Shown here: piece by piece, positions 5,725 to 13,944 of the stretch
Layout: each line of letters starts with the position of its first letter
Numbering within the stretch: position 1 is the first letter of the stretch
Source: an uncultured Lachnospiraceae bacterium
Lineage (GTDB): Bacteria; Bacillota; Clostridia; Lachnospirales; Lachnospiraceae
DNA length: 18,382 bases
NCBI GenBank assembly: GCA_947068385.1
Contig: CAMTBF010000015.1
Coordinates: 1-18,382, forward strand
Direction: 5' to 3'
Program-made: the position numbers and the translations under genes
The notes under the pieces: model-generated
Told to the model about the DNA's origin: nothing
The model's database searches: none
What the model saw: only the letters and a program-made list of their open reading frames with translations

Positions 5725-8463
5725 ATGAGCAGAGAACTGGCAAAGACCTACGACCCCAGGGGGCTGGAGGACAGGCTGTACCAAAAATGGATGGACAAGA
5801 AATATTTCCACGCGGAGGTGGACTACGACAGGAAGCCCTTCACCATCGTGATCCCCCCGCCAAACATCACCGGCAAGCTGCACATGGGCCATGCCCTGGA
5901 TGAAACGATGCAGGATATTCTGATCCGCTTCAAAAGGATGCAGGGCTACAACACATTGTGGCAGCCCGGCACAGACCACGCGGCCATCTCCACGGAGGTC
6001 AAGATCATCGAGAAGCTGAAGGAAGAAGGCATCGATAAATACGACCTGGGGCGGGAGAAATTCTTAGAGCGGGCCTGGAACTGGAAAAAGGAATACGGCG
6101 GCCACATCGTGGAGCAGCTTAAAAAACTGGGCTCCTCCTGCGACTGGGACAGGGAGCGCTTCACCATGGACGATGGCTGCAACCGGGCCGTGACGGAAGT
6201 CTTCGTGAAGATGCACGAGAAGGGCTATATCTATAAGGGCAGGCGCATCATCAACTGGTGCCCCGTCTGCAATACCTCCATCTCCGACGCGGAGGTGGAG
6301 TACCAGGAGCAGGCAGGCCATCTGTGGCATATCAAGTATCCCGTGATGCGGGAGGACGGAACCCCCAGCGACACGCAGTTTCTCACCTTTGCCACCACCC
6401 GCCCCGAGACCATGCTGGGCGATACGGCTGTGGCCATCCACCCGGAGGACGAGCGGTACGCCCATCTCATCGGAAAGAGCGTGATGCTCCCCCTGATGAA
6501 CCGGGTGATCCCCGTGGTCACGGACACCTATGTGGACAGGGAGTTCGGGACGGGCGTGGTGAAGATCACCCCTGCCCATGACCCCAACGACTTCGAGGTG
6601 GGCAAGCGCCATGACCTGCCCGTGATCAACGTGATGAACGACGACGCCACCATCAACGAGAACGGCGGGAAGTTCGCGGGGATGGACCGGTATGCGGCCA
6701 GGAAGGCCATCGTGGAGGAGCTGGAGAGTCTCGGGCTATTAGTAAAGATAGAGGACTATTCCCATAACGTAGGCACCCACGAGCGCTGCAAGACCACCGT
6801 GGAGCCTCTTGTGAAGGAGCAGTGGTTCGTGAAGATGGACGAACTGATAAAGCCCGCCGTGGAGGCTGTGAAGACAGGCGAGATCAGGCTGATTCCGGAG
6901 CGCATGGAGAAGACCTACTTCAACTGGACGGACAATATCCGCGACTGGTGCATCAGCAGGCAGCTCTGGTGGGGCCACAGGATTCCCGCCTACTACTGCG
7001 ACCAGTGCGGGGAGGTGGTGGTGGCCAGAACTGCGCCCCAGGCTTGCCCGAAATGCGGCTGCACGCACCTGACCCAGGATCCGGACGTGCTGGACACCTG
7101 GTTCTCCTCGGCGCTTTGGCCCTTCGAGACCCTGGGCTGGCCGGACGAGACCGAGGACTTAAAGTATTTCTATCCCACGGACGTGCTGGTGACGGGCTAT
7201 GACATCATCTTCTTCTGGGTCATCCGGATGATCTTCTCCGGCTTTGAGCAGATGGGGAAGAAGCCCTTCCACACCGTGCTCTTCCACGGCCTGATGCGGG
7301 ACAGCCAGGGGCGGAAGTTCTCCAAATCCCTGGGCAACGGCATCGACCCCCTGGAGCTGATCGACCAGTACGGCGCGGACGCCCTGCGGCTGACCCTGAT
7401 CACCGGCAATGCCCCGGGCAACGACATGAGATTCTACTATGAAAGGATGGAAAACAGTCGGAATTTCGCCAACAAGGTGTGGAACGCCTCCCGGTTCATC
7501 CTGATGAACATGAACGGGAAGACGGTGACGGAGGCTCCGGCCCAGACCCTGCAGCCTGTGGACAGATGGATATTGTCCAAGCTGAACACCCTGATAAAGG
7601 ACGCTACCGCCAATATGGAGAACTTCGAGCTGGGCATCGCCGTGCAGAAGGTCTACGATTTCATCTGGGAGGAATTCTGCGACTGGTACATCGAGATGGT
7701 GAAGCCCCGCCTGTACAATACGGACGATGCCGCCAGCCAGAACGCGGCGCTGTGGACCTTGAAGACAGTGCTGACCGATGCCTTGAAGCTCCTGCATCCC
7801 TACATGCCCTTCATCACGGAGGAGATCTTCTGCACCCTGCAGGACATGGAAGCGGAGCCTTCCATGGAGGAGTCCATCGTCATCAGCAGATGGCCCGAAT
7901 ATCGGGAGGACAGGAACTTCCCCAAGGAGGAGAAGGACATCGAGATCATCAAGCAGGCCGTGCGGGCCGTGCGCAACATCCGCAACGACAGCAACGTGCC
8001 GCCCAGCCGCAGGACCACTATCTACGTGGTCAGCGACAAGGAGGACATCATCCGCACCTTCACGGAGGGCAGGCTGTTCTTCGCCTCCCTGGCCTATGCC
8101 AATGAAGTGAGGATGGTCCTGAAGGCAGGGGAAGACGCGAAAACGTTTACGGAAGATGGCCAGACCGTCGATGCACAGATGGAGGACATCACGAAGGACG
8201 CGGTGTCCGTGGTAATCCCCGGGGCCACGCTGTACATCCCCTTCGCGGAGCTGGTGGACGTGGCCCAGGAGACGGAGCGGCTGAAAAAGGAGAAGAAGCG
8301 CCTGGAAGGGGAGCTGGCCCGGGTGAACGGCATGCTATCCAACGAGCGGTTCCTGTCCAAGGCCCCGGAGGAGAAGGTGGCGGCAGAGCGGGAGAAGCTG
8401 GCGAAATACACCCAGATGATGGAGCAGGTGGAGCTGCGGCTTTCACAGCTGCAGGGCGCATAG
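5725..8463 (+). CDS. valS: Valyl-tRNA synthetase
   Basis: ValRS charges tRNA-Val with valine in the cytoplasm and hydrolyses mischarged Thr-tRNA-Val. The 912-residue protein shows the class I HIGH box as HMGH (53-56, in PPPNITGKLHMGH), the KMSKS loop as KFSKS (531-535), the editing domain inserted between them (with TTRPETMLGDTAVAIHP), the DIRDWCISRQLWWG segment, an anticodon-binding domain after about residue 610, and a C-terminal Lys/Glu-rich coiled coil (about 845-912). A four-cysteine zinc knuckle (C425, C428, C441, C444) lies in the second catalytic half. I chose ATG 5725 because AAAGGAGAA lies 5-6 bases upstream; the open frame extends 5' into the T-box terminator, which cannot be coding. 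Expression is controlled by the upstream T-box. Length is slightly above the usual 880. Confidence 0.98.
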   Translation: MSRELAKTYDPRGLEDRLYQKWMDKKYFHAEVDYDRKPFTIVIPPPNITGKLHMGHALDETMQDILIRFKRMQGYNTLWQPGTDHAAISTEVKIIEKLKEEGIDKYDLGREKFLERAWNWKKEYGGHIVEQLKKLGSSCDWDRERFTMDDGCNRAVTEVFVKMHEKGYIYKGRRIINWCPVCNTSISDAEVEYQEQAGHLWHIKYPVMREDGTPSDTQFLTFATTRPETMLGDTAVAIHPEDERYAHLIGKSVMLPLMNRVIPVVTDTYVDREFGTGVVKITPAHDPNDFEVGKRHDLPVINVMNDDATINENGGKFAGMDRYAARKAIVEELESLGLLVKIEDYSHNVGTHERCKTTVEPLVKEQWFVKMDELIKPAVEAVKTGEIRLIPERMEKTYFNWTDNIRDWCISRQLWWGHRIPAYYCDQCGEVVVARTAPQACPKCGCTHLTQDPDVLDTWFSSALWPFETLGWPDETEDLKYFYPTDVLVTGYDIIFFWVIRMIFSGFEQMGKKPFHTVLFHGLMRDSQGRKFSKSLGNGIDPLELIDQYGADALRLTLITGNAPGNDMRFYYERMENSRNFANKVWNASRFILMNMNGKTVTEAPAQTLQPVDRWILSKLNTLIKDATANMENFELGIAVQKVYDFIWEEFCDWYIEMVKPRLYNTDDAASQNAALWTLKTVLTDALKLLHPYMPFITEEIFCTLQDMEAEPSMEESIVISRWPEYREDRNFPKEEKDIEIIKQAVRAVRNIRNDSNVPPSRRTTIYVVSDKEDIIRTFTEGRLFFASLAYANEVRMVLKAGEDAKTFTEDGQTVDAQMEDITKDAVSVVIPGATLYIPFAELVDVAQETERLKKEKKRLEGELARVNGMLSNERFLSKAPEEKVAAEREKLAKYTQMMEQVELRLSQLQGA

Positions 8464-8481
8464 GCCGGGCGTCAGGAGCGT

Positions 8482-8515
8482 TCCGGAGGAGCCCCCGCCT
8501 TGGGGGCTTTCCGGA
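8482..8515 (+). other. Strong GC hairpin between valS and the glycosyltransferase gene
   Basis: TCCGGA (8482) pairs with TCCGGA (8510) and GCCCCC (8491-8496) pairs with GGGGGC (8502-8507) around a 5-base loop, with a small internal loop. Only three T residues lie within it and no U tract follows, so it is not a standard terminator. It may attenuate or stabilise RNA between the two genes. Confidence 0.5.
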
Positions 8516-8549
8516 CAGCCAGCCTGCAGAGTACAGGAGAATGGAAGAT

Positions 8550-10130
8550 ATGGAGCAAAACGGGAGAAAGGCGGTCCGGTATCTGTATTTCGCCGGAAAT
8601 CTGGTGGTGCGCCTGGTGGGCAGCGCCATATTCCTGCTTCTGGCGTGGTACTCCTTCCGGTATACGCAGTATATGCTGCCCGGCGGCAGGGAGCTGCCGG
8701 TGGACGTGCAGGACTCCGGCAGCAGGAACCTGCTGGGGCTGGCGGTGGCCGCGGGCATCATGGCCGGGCTGCTGCTGGTGGAGAAGCATATGGACAAGGG
8801 GCGGCAGGCAGCCCTGCGCCGGTGGGCGCTGGGGGCGGCCCTTCTGTGGATCGCCGGGGCAGGGATATGGTGGCTGAGCTCCTCGGCCCATGCGCCCGTG
8901 GGGGACCAGGCGTTCATCTACGGCGGCGCGTCCTACTTCATGGAAGGGGATTACGGCTTTCTGGACAAGGGGGCCTATTTTGCCATGCACCCCTATCAAC
9001 TGGGGCTGACGGCGTTCTGCGAGCTGCTGTTCCGGGTGGCGGGCGCGTACAATTACCGCGCGTTCCAGATATTGAACCTCATCCTGGCGGTGGGCAGCGT
9101 CTACCTGGGGTACAGGGTGCTGGCCGAGATGACGGAGAGCACGGCGGCCCTGCTGGCCTATGACATCCTGATGATGGGATGCCTTCCGCTGATCTTCTAC
9201 ACGCCCTGGGTCTACGGCGACATCCCCAGCATCTTCTTCGCGCTGCTGGCGGAGTGGATGCTGCTGCGCTATCTGGCGGACCACAGGAGGCGGGATCTGG
9301 CGATATTGGCGATTTCCCTGGCCTTGGCCATGCTGGTGCGCAAGAACTCCCTGATCCTGCTGGTGGCTGCGGGGCTCACCGTCCTGCTGCACGCCCTTCT
9401 GCACAGGGACAGGCGGATCCTGGTCACGTTCCTTCTGGCCCTTGTGCTCTCCTACGGCTCCTATGAGGCCATCTACAAGATGTACGAAATCCGTTCCGGC
9501 ATCGAGCATGACGACGGGCTGCCCATCATCGCCTGGGTGACCATGGGCATGATGGAGAATTACGGGGTGTACGGATGGTACAACGATTACCCGAAGCAGC
9601 TTTACTTCCGGGTGGCGGAGGGCGACAAGGAGGCCATGGCGGCAATCGCGAAACAGGATCTGGAAGCGAGGCTGAAGGAGTTCGGAGACGACCGGGAATA
9701 CGCGGAGGCCTTCTTTAAGCAGAAGGTCCTCTCCCAGTGGAACGAGCCCCTGTACCAGGCGCTGTACTTCAACGCGGAGAGCCCGGAGGCGGAAGGGGGG
9801 CCTGCCCCGGGCTCCCTGGCGGCCGGGCTCCACGGGGAGCGCTATGTGGACGCGCTGGCCCTGTGCGACAGATGGCAGCTGGTCGTCTATGTGGGGATGC
9901 TCTGCTATTTCGTGCTGGCGGTGAAGAGGGACAGCCATATCCTGCAGCACACCCTGGCCGTGACCATGATCGGCGGATTTTTCTTCAGCATCCTCTACGA
10001 GGCCAAGGCCAGGTACATCTTTCCATATTATGTCTTTATGTTCCCCTATGCGGCCATGGGCTATCGGCTGGCGGCCGGGTACGCGGCCGGCCTCCTGAAA
10101 AGATACCTGGGAGGCGGGGAAGTTGACTGA
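8550..10130 (+). CDS. Polytopic membrane glycosyltransferase-like protein (GT-C fold, GT39-like)
   Basis: A 526-residue protein with about 10-12 hydrophobic segments over its length and a soluble, charged section at about 330-425. The first large outward loop carries APVGDQAFIYGGA with Asp119, placed like the catalytic acidic residue of GT-C enzymes such as PMT/ArnT (GT39). Later it has FYTPWVYGDIPSIFFALLAEW and a C-terminal EAKARYIFPYYVFMFPYAA, typical of this superfamily's membrane helices. Such enzymes use polyprenyl-phosphate sugars to modify lipids, wall polymers or proteins outside the membrane; the substrate here is unknown. I prefer ATG 8550 because AGGAG at 8535-8539 leaves 10 bases of spacing, against 1 base for the in-frame ATG at 8541. 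It sits between valS and folC, which adjoin in many Firmicutes. folC starts 13 bases later, so co-transcription is likely. Confidence 0.72.
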   Translation: MEQNGRKAVRYLYFAGNLVVRLVGSAIFLLLAWYSFRYTQYMLPGGRELPVDVQDSGSRNLLGLAVAAGIMAGLLLVEKHMDKGRQAALRRWALGAALLWIAGAGIWWLSSSAHAPVGDQAFIYGGASYFMEGDYGFLDKGAYFAMHPYQLGLTAFCELLFRVAGAYNYRAFQILNLILAVGSVYLGYRVLAEMTESTAALLAYDILMMGCLPLIFYTPWVYGDIPSIFFALLAEWMLLRYLADHRRRDLAILAISLALAMLVRKNSLILLVAAGLTVLLHALLHRDRRILVTFLLALVLSYGSYEAIYKMYEIRSGIEHDDGLPIIAWVTMGMMENYGVYGWYNDYPKQLYFRVAEGDKEAMAAIAKQDLEARLKEFGDDREYAEAFFKQKVLSQWNEPLYQALYFNAESPEAEGGPAPGSLAAGLHGERYVDALALCDRWQLVVYVGMLCYFVLAVKRDSHILQHTLAVTMIGGFFFSILYEAKARYIFPYYVFMFPYAAMGYRLAAGYAAGLLKRYLGGGEVD

Positions 10131-10143
10131 GGGAGGCTTTGTT

Positions 10144-11463
10144 TTGAAGAGACAGGAGATCGACACTTATGGACAGGCGGTAGCGTATATCGATGAGATC
10201 CCGCGCTTTACCTCCAAGCACGCCATGGCGCAGACCCAGGAGTTCCTCCACAGGCTGGGCGACCCGGACCGGGGGCTGCGCATCCTCCATGTGGCGGGCA
10301 CCAACGGGAAAGGCTCTGTCTGCGCCTATCTGCGCAGCATCCTGGAGGCGGCGGGATATCGGGTGGCGCTGTTCACCTCGCCCCACCTGGTGTGCATCCG
10401 GGAGCGGTTCCAGATGGACGGGGGCATGGTCTTGGAGGAGGATTTCCTGCGGGCGTTCCTCCATGTCTACCATATGCTGGACTGGGACGCCCTGGAGCGG
10501 GGGGAGGAGGGGGCTTACCACCCCACCTACTTCGAGTATCTGTTCTTCATGGCCATGGTGCTGTTCGGGGAGGCGGAGCCGGATTTCTGCATCCTGGAGA
10601 CCGGCGTGGGAGGCAGGCTGGACGCCACCAACGCGGTGGGCCGGAAGGAGCTTGCCGTAATCACGCATATCGGCCTGGACCATGTGGGGGTCCTGGGGGA
10701 CACCCTGGCCAAGATTGCCTATGAGAAGGCCGGGATTCTGCAGGCGGGCGCACCGGCGGTGTGGTGGGACACCTGTGGGGAGACCACGGAGGTCTTCCGG
10801 AGGCGGGCGGAGGAACTTGGGATTTTGGCATGTACCGTGTCGGAAAATGACTACTCTTTTTCAAATTTTAAGAGAAAAAGCATTGATTTTTGCCTGCGCA
10901 ATCTGTATGATAGAGATGTTACCCTTACGATTCATACCATCGCCGCCTACCAGATGGAGAACTGTGCGCTGGCAGTGCGGGCCGTCCAGGCGCTGGAGGC
11001 CGGAAGGCGGATTACGGCGGAGGAGATCCGTAAGGGCGTGGCGGACTGCTTTTGGGCAGGGCGCATGGAGGAGGTGCTCCCGGAGGTCTATGTGGACGGC
11101 GCCCACAACGAGGACGGCATCCGGGCCTTTCTGGAGACGGTGTCCGGGGACGGGCATCCGGGGGCCAGGAGCCTGCTGTTCGGCGTGGTGAAGGATAAGG
11201 ACTACAGGCGCATGGTACAGGAGCTGGCAGACAGCGGCCTGTTCGGCAGGATCTATGTGACCTGCATGCGCAGCAGCCGGGCGCTGGACGTGGGAGAGCT
11301 GGCGGCGCTGTTCGGCGGATATCCGGGCTGCGCCTGCCAGGCCTATGGGGACTCCGGGGCAGCTTTCCGCAGGCTGCTGGAGAGCCGCAGGGACGGGGAG
11401 CGCATCTATGTGGCGGGGAGCCTGTATCTAGTCGGTGAGATTAAGGAGTTGCTTGAAGCATGA
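10144..11463 (+). CDS. folC: Folylpolyglutamate synthase / dihydrofolate synthase
   Basis: FolC adds glutamate to folates (and often to dihydropteroate) using ATP in the cytoplasm. The 439-residue protein has the Mur-ligase-type P-loop GTNGKGS (52-58), FTSPHL, ETGVGGRLDATN, THIGLDHVGVLG, the AYEKAG segment (carbamylated lysine region), AAYQMENCALAV (equivalent of the GxHQxxNA motif) and VDGAHNEDG (317-325) in the C-terminal domain. I chose TTG 10144 because GGGAGG (10131-10136) lies 7 bases upstream; the frame runs back to an earlier TTG that overlaps the previous gene without a good site. Codons for about residues 223-265 lie in an AT-rich patch (10,808-10,945) unlike the flanking sequence. 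The stop codon overlaps the next gene's ATG as ATGA, suggesting translational coupling. Confidence 0.96.
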   Translation: MKRQEIDTYGQAVAYIDEIPRFTSKHAMAQTQEFLHRLGDPDRGLRILHVAGTNGKGSVCAYLRSILEAAGYRVALFTSPHLVCIRERFQMDGGMVLEEDFLRAFLHVYHMLDWDALERGEEGAYHPTYFEYLFFMAMVLFGEAEPDFCILETGVGGRLDATNAVGRKELAVITHIGLDHVGVLGDTLAKIAYEKAGILQAGAPAVWWDTCGETTEVFRRRAEELGILACTVSENDYSFSNFKRKSIDFCLRNLYDRDVTLTIHTIAAYQMENCALAVRAVQALEAGRRITAEEIRKGVADCFWAGRMEEVLPEVYVDGAHNEDGIRAFLETVSGDGHPGARSLLFGVVKDKDYRRMVQELADSGLFGRIYVTCMRSSRALDVGELAALFGGYPGCACQAYGDSGAAFRRLLESRRDGERIYVAGSLYLVGEIKELLEA

Positions 11464-11627
11464 TAAATTTTGAGGACGAACTGAAAAAATTCCATCCCAG
11501 CCTAGAGGTGGAGGATGTGGAGGATGCCATCTACAGCCAGGACCTGACGGACATAGCCGACCTGCTGATCAAGAAGATAACGGAGCTGGACGGCGATTTA
11601 GAACAGGAGTTTAAAGAAGGAAAATGA
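11460..11627 (+). CDS. Small acidic protein, 55 aa, coupled to folC
   Basis: The start overlaps the folC stop as ATGA (11460-11463), and its own stop overlaps the next gene's start as ATGA (11624-11627). AAGGAG lies 11 bases upstream of the ATG. The product begins MINFEDELKKFHPSLEVEDV and ends in EQEFKEGK. It is rich in Asp/Glu (about a third of residues), has no cysteine, signal peptide or membrane segment, and looks mostly helical, with the amphipathic stretch DIADLLIKKITELDGDLEQE as a possible coiled-coil partner surface. I do not recognise the family. Overlaps on both sides and a good ribosome site argue that it is real. A role with the zinc-ribbon/TPR protein is inferred only from coupling. 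Confidence 0.75.
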   Translation: MINFEDELKKFHPSLEVEDVEDAIYSQDLTDIADLLIKKITELDGDLEQEFKEGK

Positions 11628-13027
11628 TTTTTTGCTATAATTGCGGCCGCCGCCTGTCGGAGCATGATTTCTGCACCTCCTGCGGGGCCGATGTCTCTCT
11701 GTATAAAAAGGTGATGCATGTCTCCAACATGTATTATAATGAGGGCCTGGAAAAGGCTAGCGTCAGGGACTTGAGCGGGGCTGTGGCCAGCCTGCGCTGG
11801 AGCCTCCAGTTCAACAAGAACAACATCAAGGCGCGGAACCTCCTGGGGCTGGTGTACTTCGAGATGGGCGAGGCGGCCACTGCCCTCAGGGAATGGGTCA
11901 TCAGCAAGAACATGAGCCCGGAGAAGAACATAGCGGACGAGTATATCGACAAGGTGCGCTCCAATTCCACCAGGCTGGACTCCATCAACCAGACGGCCAA
12001 GAAGTACAACAGGGCGCTGTCCCTGTGCAATCAGGACAGCAAGGACCTGGCGGTGATCCAGCTGCGGAAGGTGCTGTCCATGAACCCCAGGTTCATACGG
12101 GCCCACCAGCTGCTGGCATTATTGTACATGGAGCAGGAGGAATGGGACAGGGCGGAGCGGGAGCTGCGCAAGTGCATGGAGATCGACAAGAACAATCTCC
12201 AGACACTGCGGTATCTGAAAGAGGTGGAGCAGGCCCTGATGCCGGACGAGGGGGTAAAGCGGCGCAGGAAGGACGAGGCCGTCAGGTACCAGAGCGAGAA
12301 CGAGATTATCATCCAGCCCCTGAACGTCAGGGAGCCCAAGCGGGGCGGCGGCTTCTCCACGGTGCTGAACATGATCATCGGCCTCGTCATCGGCGTGGCG
12401 GCCATGTATTTCCTGGTGGTGCCTGCGGCCCAGTCCCGGGTCAGGAACGAGGAGCAGCAGACCATCACGAAGATCAGCAGCGAATCCGATGCCAAGACGG
12501 CCCGCATCCAGGAGCTGGAGGGCCAGATAGAGGGACTGAACGGAAATGTCCAGGATCTCCGCACGGAGATCGAGGGCTACGCCGGGACGGGCGGCACCAT
12601 ACAGGTCACGGAGAGCCTGCTCCAGATAGCCGCGGAATATACGGAGACGGCGGATAAGCAGGTGGCGGCGGACCAGCTTGAGGCGCTGGCGGGCCAGGTG
12701 GACATGGCGGCCATGCCCCAGGGCTTCCAGCGACTGTACCAGTCAATGAATGCCGCCATCGGCCCGGAGCTGTCCGACGAGTATTTTGAGGAAGGCTATC
12801 AGCAGTATTACACCGGCCGCTACGAGGAGGCGGTGGAGACCCTGAGCAAGGCGGTGAAGTATGACGCCGCCAATGCGGACGCGCTTTATCATCTGGGGGA
12901 GGCATACCGCTCCAGCGGCGATACGGCAAACGCCATCACCACCTACGACAAGGTGATAGAGCTGTTCCCTGACACCGAGAATGCCAGGCTGGCCAAATAC
13001 CGCAAAGACAATCTGAACGCCGGTTAA
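11624..13027 (+). CDS. Zinc-ribbon, TPR and single-pass membrane protein of unknown function
   Basis: A 467-residue protein with a mixed architecture. An N-terminal zinc ribbon has C4-x2-C7 and C17-x2-C20 (FCYNCG...FCTSCG). Residues about 30-210 hold TPR-like helical repeats, including AVASLRWSLQFNKNNIKARNLLGLVYFEMG and a second pair around LLALLYMEQEEWDRAERELRK. A basic, linker-like stretch leads to one membrane helix at about 246-266 (MIIGLVIGVAAMYFLVV). After it come a coiled coil (about 275-320) and, near the C-terminus, two clear TPRs (YYTGRYEEAVETLSKAVKYD and ALYHLGEAYRSSGDTANAITTYDKVI). Topology is probably cytoplasmic N-terminus and extracytoplasmic C-terminal TPRs. It is the last gene of the folC chain and is followed by a strong terminator. 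It is likely a scaffold; partners are unknown. Parts resemble YbgF/BamD-like TPR tails only in general form. Confidence 0.8.
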   Translation: MIFCYNCGRRLSEHDFCTSCGADVSLYKKVMHVSNMYYNEGLEKASVRDLSGAVASLRWSLQFNKNNIKARNLLGLVYFEMGEAATALREWVISKNMSPEKNIADEYIDKVRSNSTRLDSINQTAKKYNRALSLCNQDSKDLAVIQLRKVLSMNPRFIRAHQLLALLYMEQEEWDRAERELRKCMEIDKNNLQTLRYLKEVEQALMPDEGVKRRRKDEAVRYQSENEIIIQPLNVREPKRGGGFSTVLNMIIGLVIGVAAMYFLVVPAAQSRVRNEEQQTITKISSESDAKTARIQELEGQIEGLNGNVQDLRTEIEGYAGTGGTIQVTESLLQIAAEYTETADKQVAADQLEALAGQVDMAAMPQGFQRLYQSMNAAIGPELSDEYFEEGYQQYYTGRYEEAVETLSKAVKYDAANADALYHLGEAYRSSGDTANAITTYDKVIELFPDTENARLAKYRKDNLNAG

Positions 13028-13051
13028 GCGTGCAAGGAGGTACGAAAGAAG

Positions 13052-13081
13052 AGAACCTGTAGACGATACGGGTTCTTTTTT
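13052..13081 (+). terminator. Rho-independent terminator before spoIIAA
   Basis: A 10-bp stem (arms 13052-13061 and 13067-13076, one G-U pair) with a 5-base loop is followed by TTTTTT ending at 13081. It separates the folC-TPR unit from the spoIIA operon, so spoIIA needs its own promoter in the 48 bases before spoIIAA, or read-through. Confidence 0.9.
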
Positions 13082-13129
13082 GGTATGTATCTATACGGAA
13101 AAACGATGCGGAAAGGAAGGATGCAGGTT

Positions 13130-13453
13130 ATGGGACAGATTGCTACAGAGGATTTTCAGGTCATCGACAGCTGCCTCCTGATTCAGCTGCCGGAGGAGAT
13201 CGACCATCACGGGGCGGGGTTCATCTGCGAATGCGCGGACAGGTATCTGGTCAGGGAGGACGTGCGGGACGTGGTGTTCGATTTCGGAAGGACCAGGTTC
13301 ATGGACTCCTCCGGGATAGGCATCATCATGGGGCGCTACCGCAAGATATCCTGCTTCGGCGGCAGGGTCTACGCCATCCATGTGGACAGGCAGATAGAGC
13401 GGATCTTCAGGCTGTCAGGATTGAATAAAATAGTGGAGGTACTGGAATCATGA
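13130..13453 (+). CDS. spoIIAA: Anti-sigma-F factor antagonist SpoIIAA
   Basis: SpoIIAA (STAS domain) releases SigF by binding SpoIIAB. SpoIIAB phosphorylates it and SpoIIE reactivates it in the forespore. The 107-residue protein carries the diagnostic [14 protein letters not shown], where Ser60 matches the phosphorylated Ser58 of B. subtilis, preceded by [11 protein letters not shown] as in B. subtilis ELDHH. I chose ATG 13130 because AAGGAAGG then has 9 bases of spacing; in-frame ATGs at 13121 (no spacing) and 13085 are less likely. It overlaps spoIIAB by 4 bases (ATGA). No clear sigma-H promoter was found in the short gap after the upstream terminator. Confidence 0.95.
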   Translation: MGQIATEDFQVIDSCLLIQLPEEIDHHGAGFICECADRYLVREDVRDVVFDFGRTRFMDSSGIGIIMGRYRKISCFGGRVYAIHVDRQIERIFRLSGLNKIVEVLES

Positions 13454-13944
13454 GGAACGAAATGGAGATTATCTTTGACGCCCTGTCGGACAACGAAGGA
13501 TTCGCCCGGGTGGCGGTGGCGGCGTTCATCGCCCATCTGAACCCCACCCTGGAGGAGATGGCGGACATCAAGACGGCCGTGTCGGAGGCGGTGACCAACT
13601 CCATCATACACGGCTATGAGAACCTGCAGGGCTACGGCAGGCCCGGCGGGAAGGAAGAGGGCATACATAAGCCGAATCCGGGCAAGGTGAGGCTGTGCTG
13701 CGCGCTGGAGAAGAACATCCTATCCATAGAGGTGATCGACAGCGGGAAGGGGATCGAGGACGTGGAGCGGGCCATGGAGCCACTGTACACCTCGAAGCCG
13801 GAGCTGGAGCGCTCCGGCATGGGATTTGCGTTCATGGAGGCGTTCATGGACGACCTGGAGGTGGAGAGCGCTCCGGGCCAGGGGACAAAGGTCCGCATGA
13901 TCAAGAAAATAGGAGTGGGCGGATGGATAGAACATCAGTGCTGA
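13450..13944 (+). CDS. spoIIAB: Anti-sigma-F factor / serine kinase SpoIIAB
   Basis: SpoIIAB binds and silences SigF and phosphorylates SpoIIAA. The 164-residue GHKL-type ATPase has the N box [11 protein letters not shown] (46-56), the G1 box DSGKG (97-101), and [15 protein letters not shown] (121-135) with the following SAPGQGTKV. It aligns closely with the 146-residue B. subtilis protein but carries about 17 extra residues (about 58-76, Gly/Lys/Glu/Pro-rich) directly after the N box, before the next beta strand. That region lies near the nucleotide and partner face, so the insert may be an exposed loop. It starts inside the spoIIAA stop (ATGA) and overlaps sigF by 22 bases. All catalytic boxes are intact. 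Confidence 0.95.
   Translation: MRNEMEIIFDALSDNEGFARVAVAAFIAHLNPTLEEMADIKTAVSEAVTNSIIHGYENLQGYGRPGGKEEGIHKPNPGKVRLCCALEKNILSIEVIDSGKGIEDVERAMEPLYTSKPELERSGMGFAFMEAFMDDLEVESAPGQGTKVRMIKKIGVGGWIEHQC

Noticed and set aside
8472..10166. 564-codon minus-strand frame opposite the glycosyltransferase gene
   Set aside because: His/Gln/Pro/Gly-rich shadow with no recognisable domain, while the plus-strand frame shows coherent membrane helices and a ribosome site.
13032..13057. Possible sigma-H promoter (AAGGAGGT ... GAACC) for spoIIA
   Set aside because: Spacing is too short, the -10 lacks GAAT, and transcription from it would run straight into the terminator at 13052-13081.
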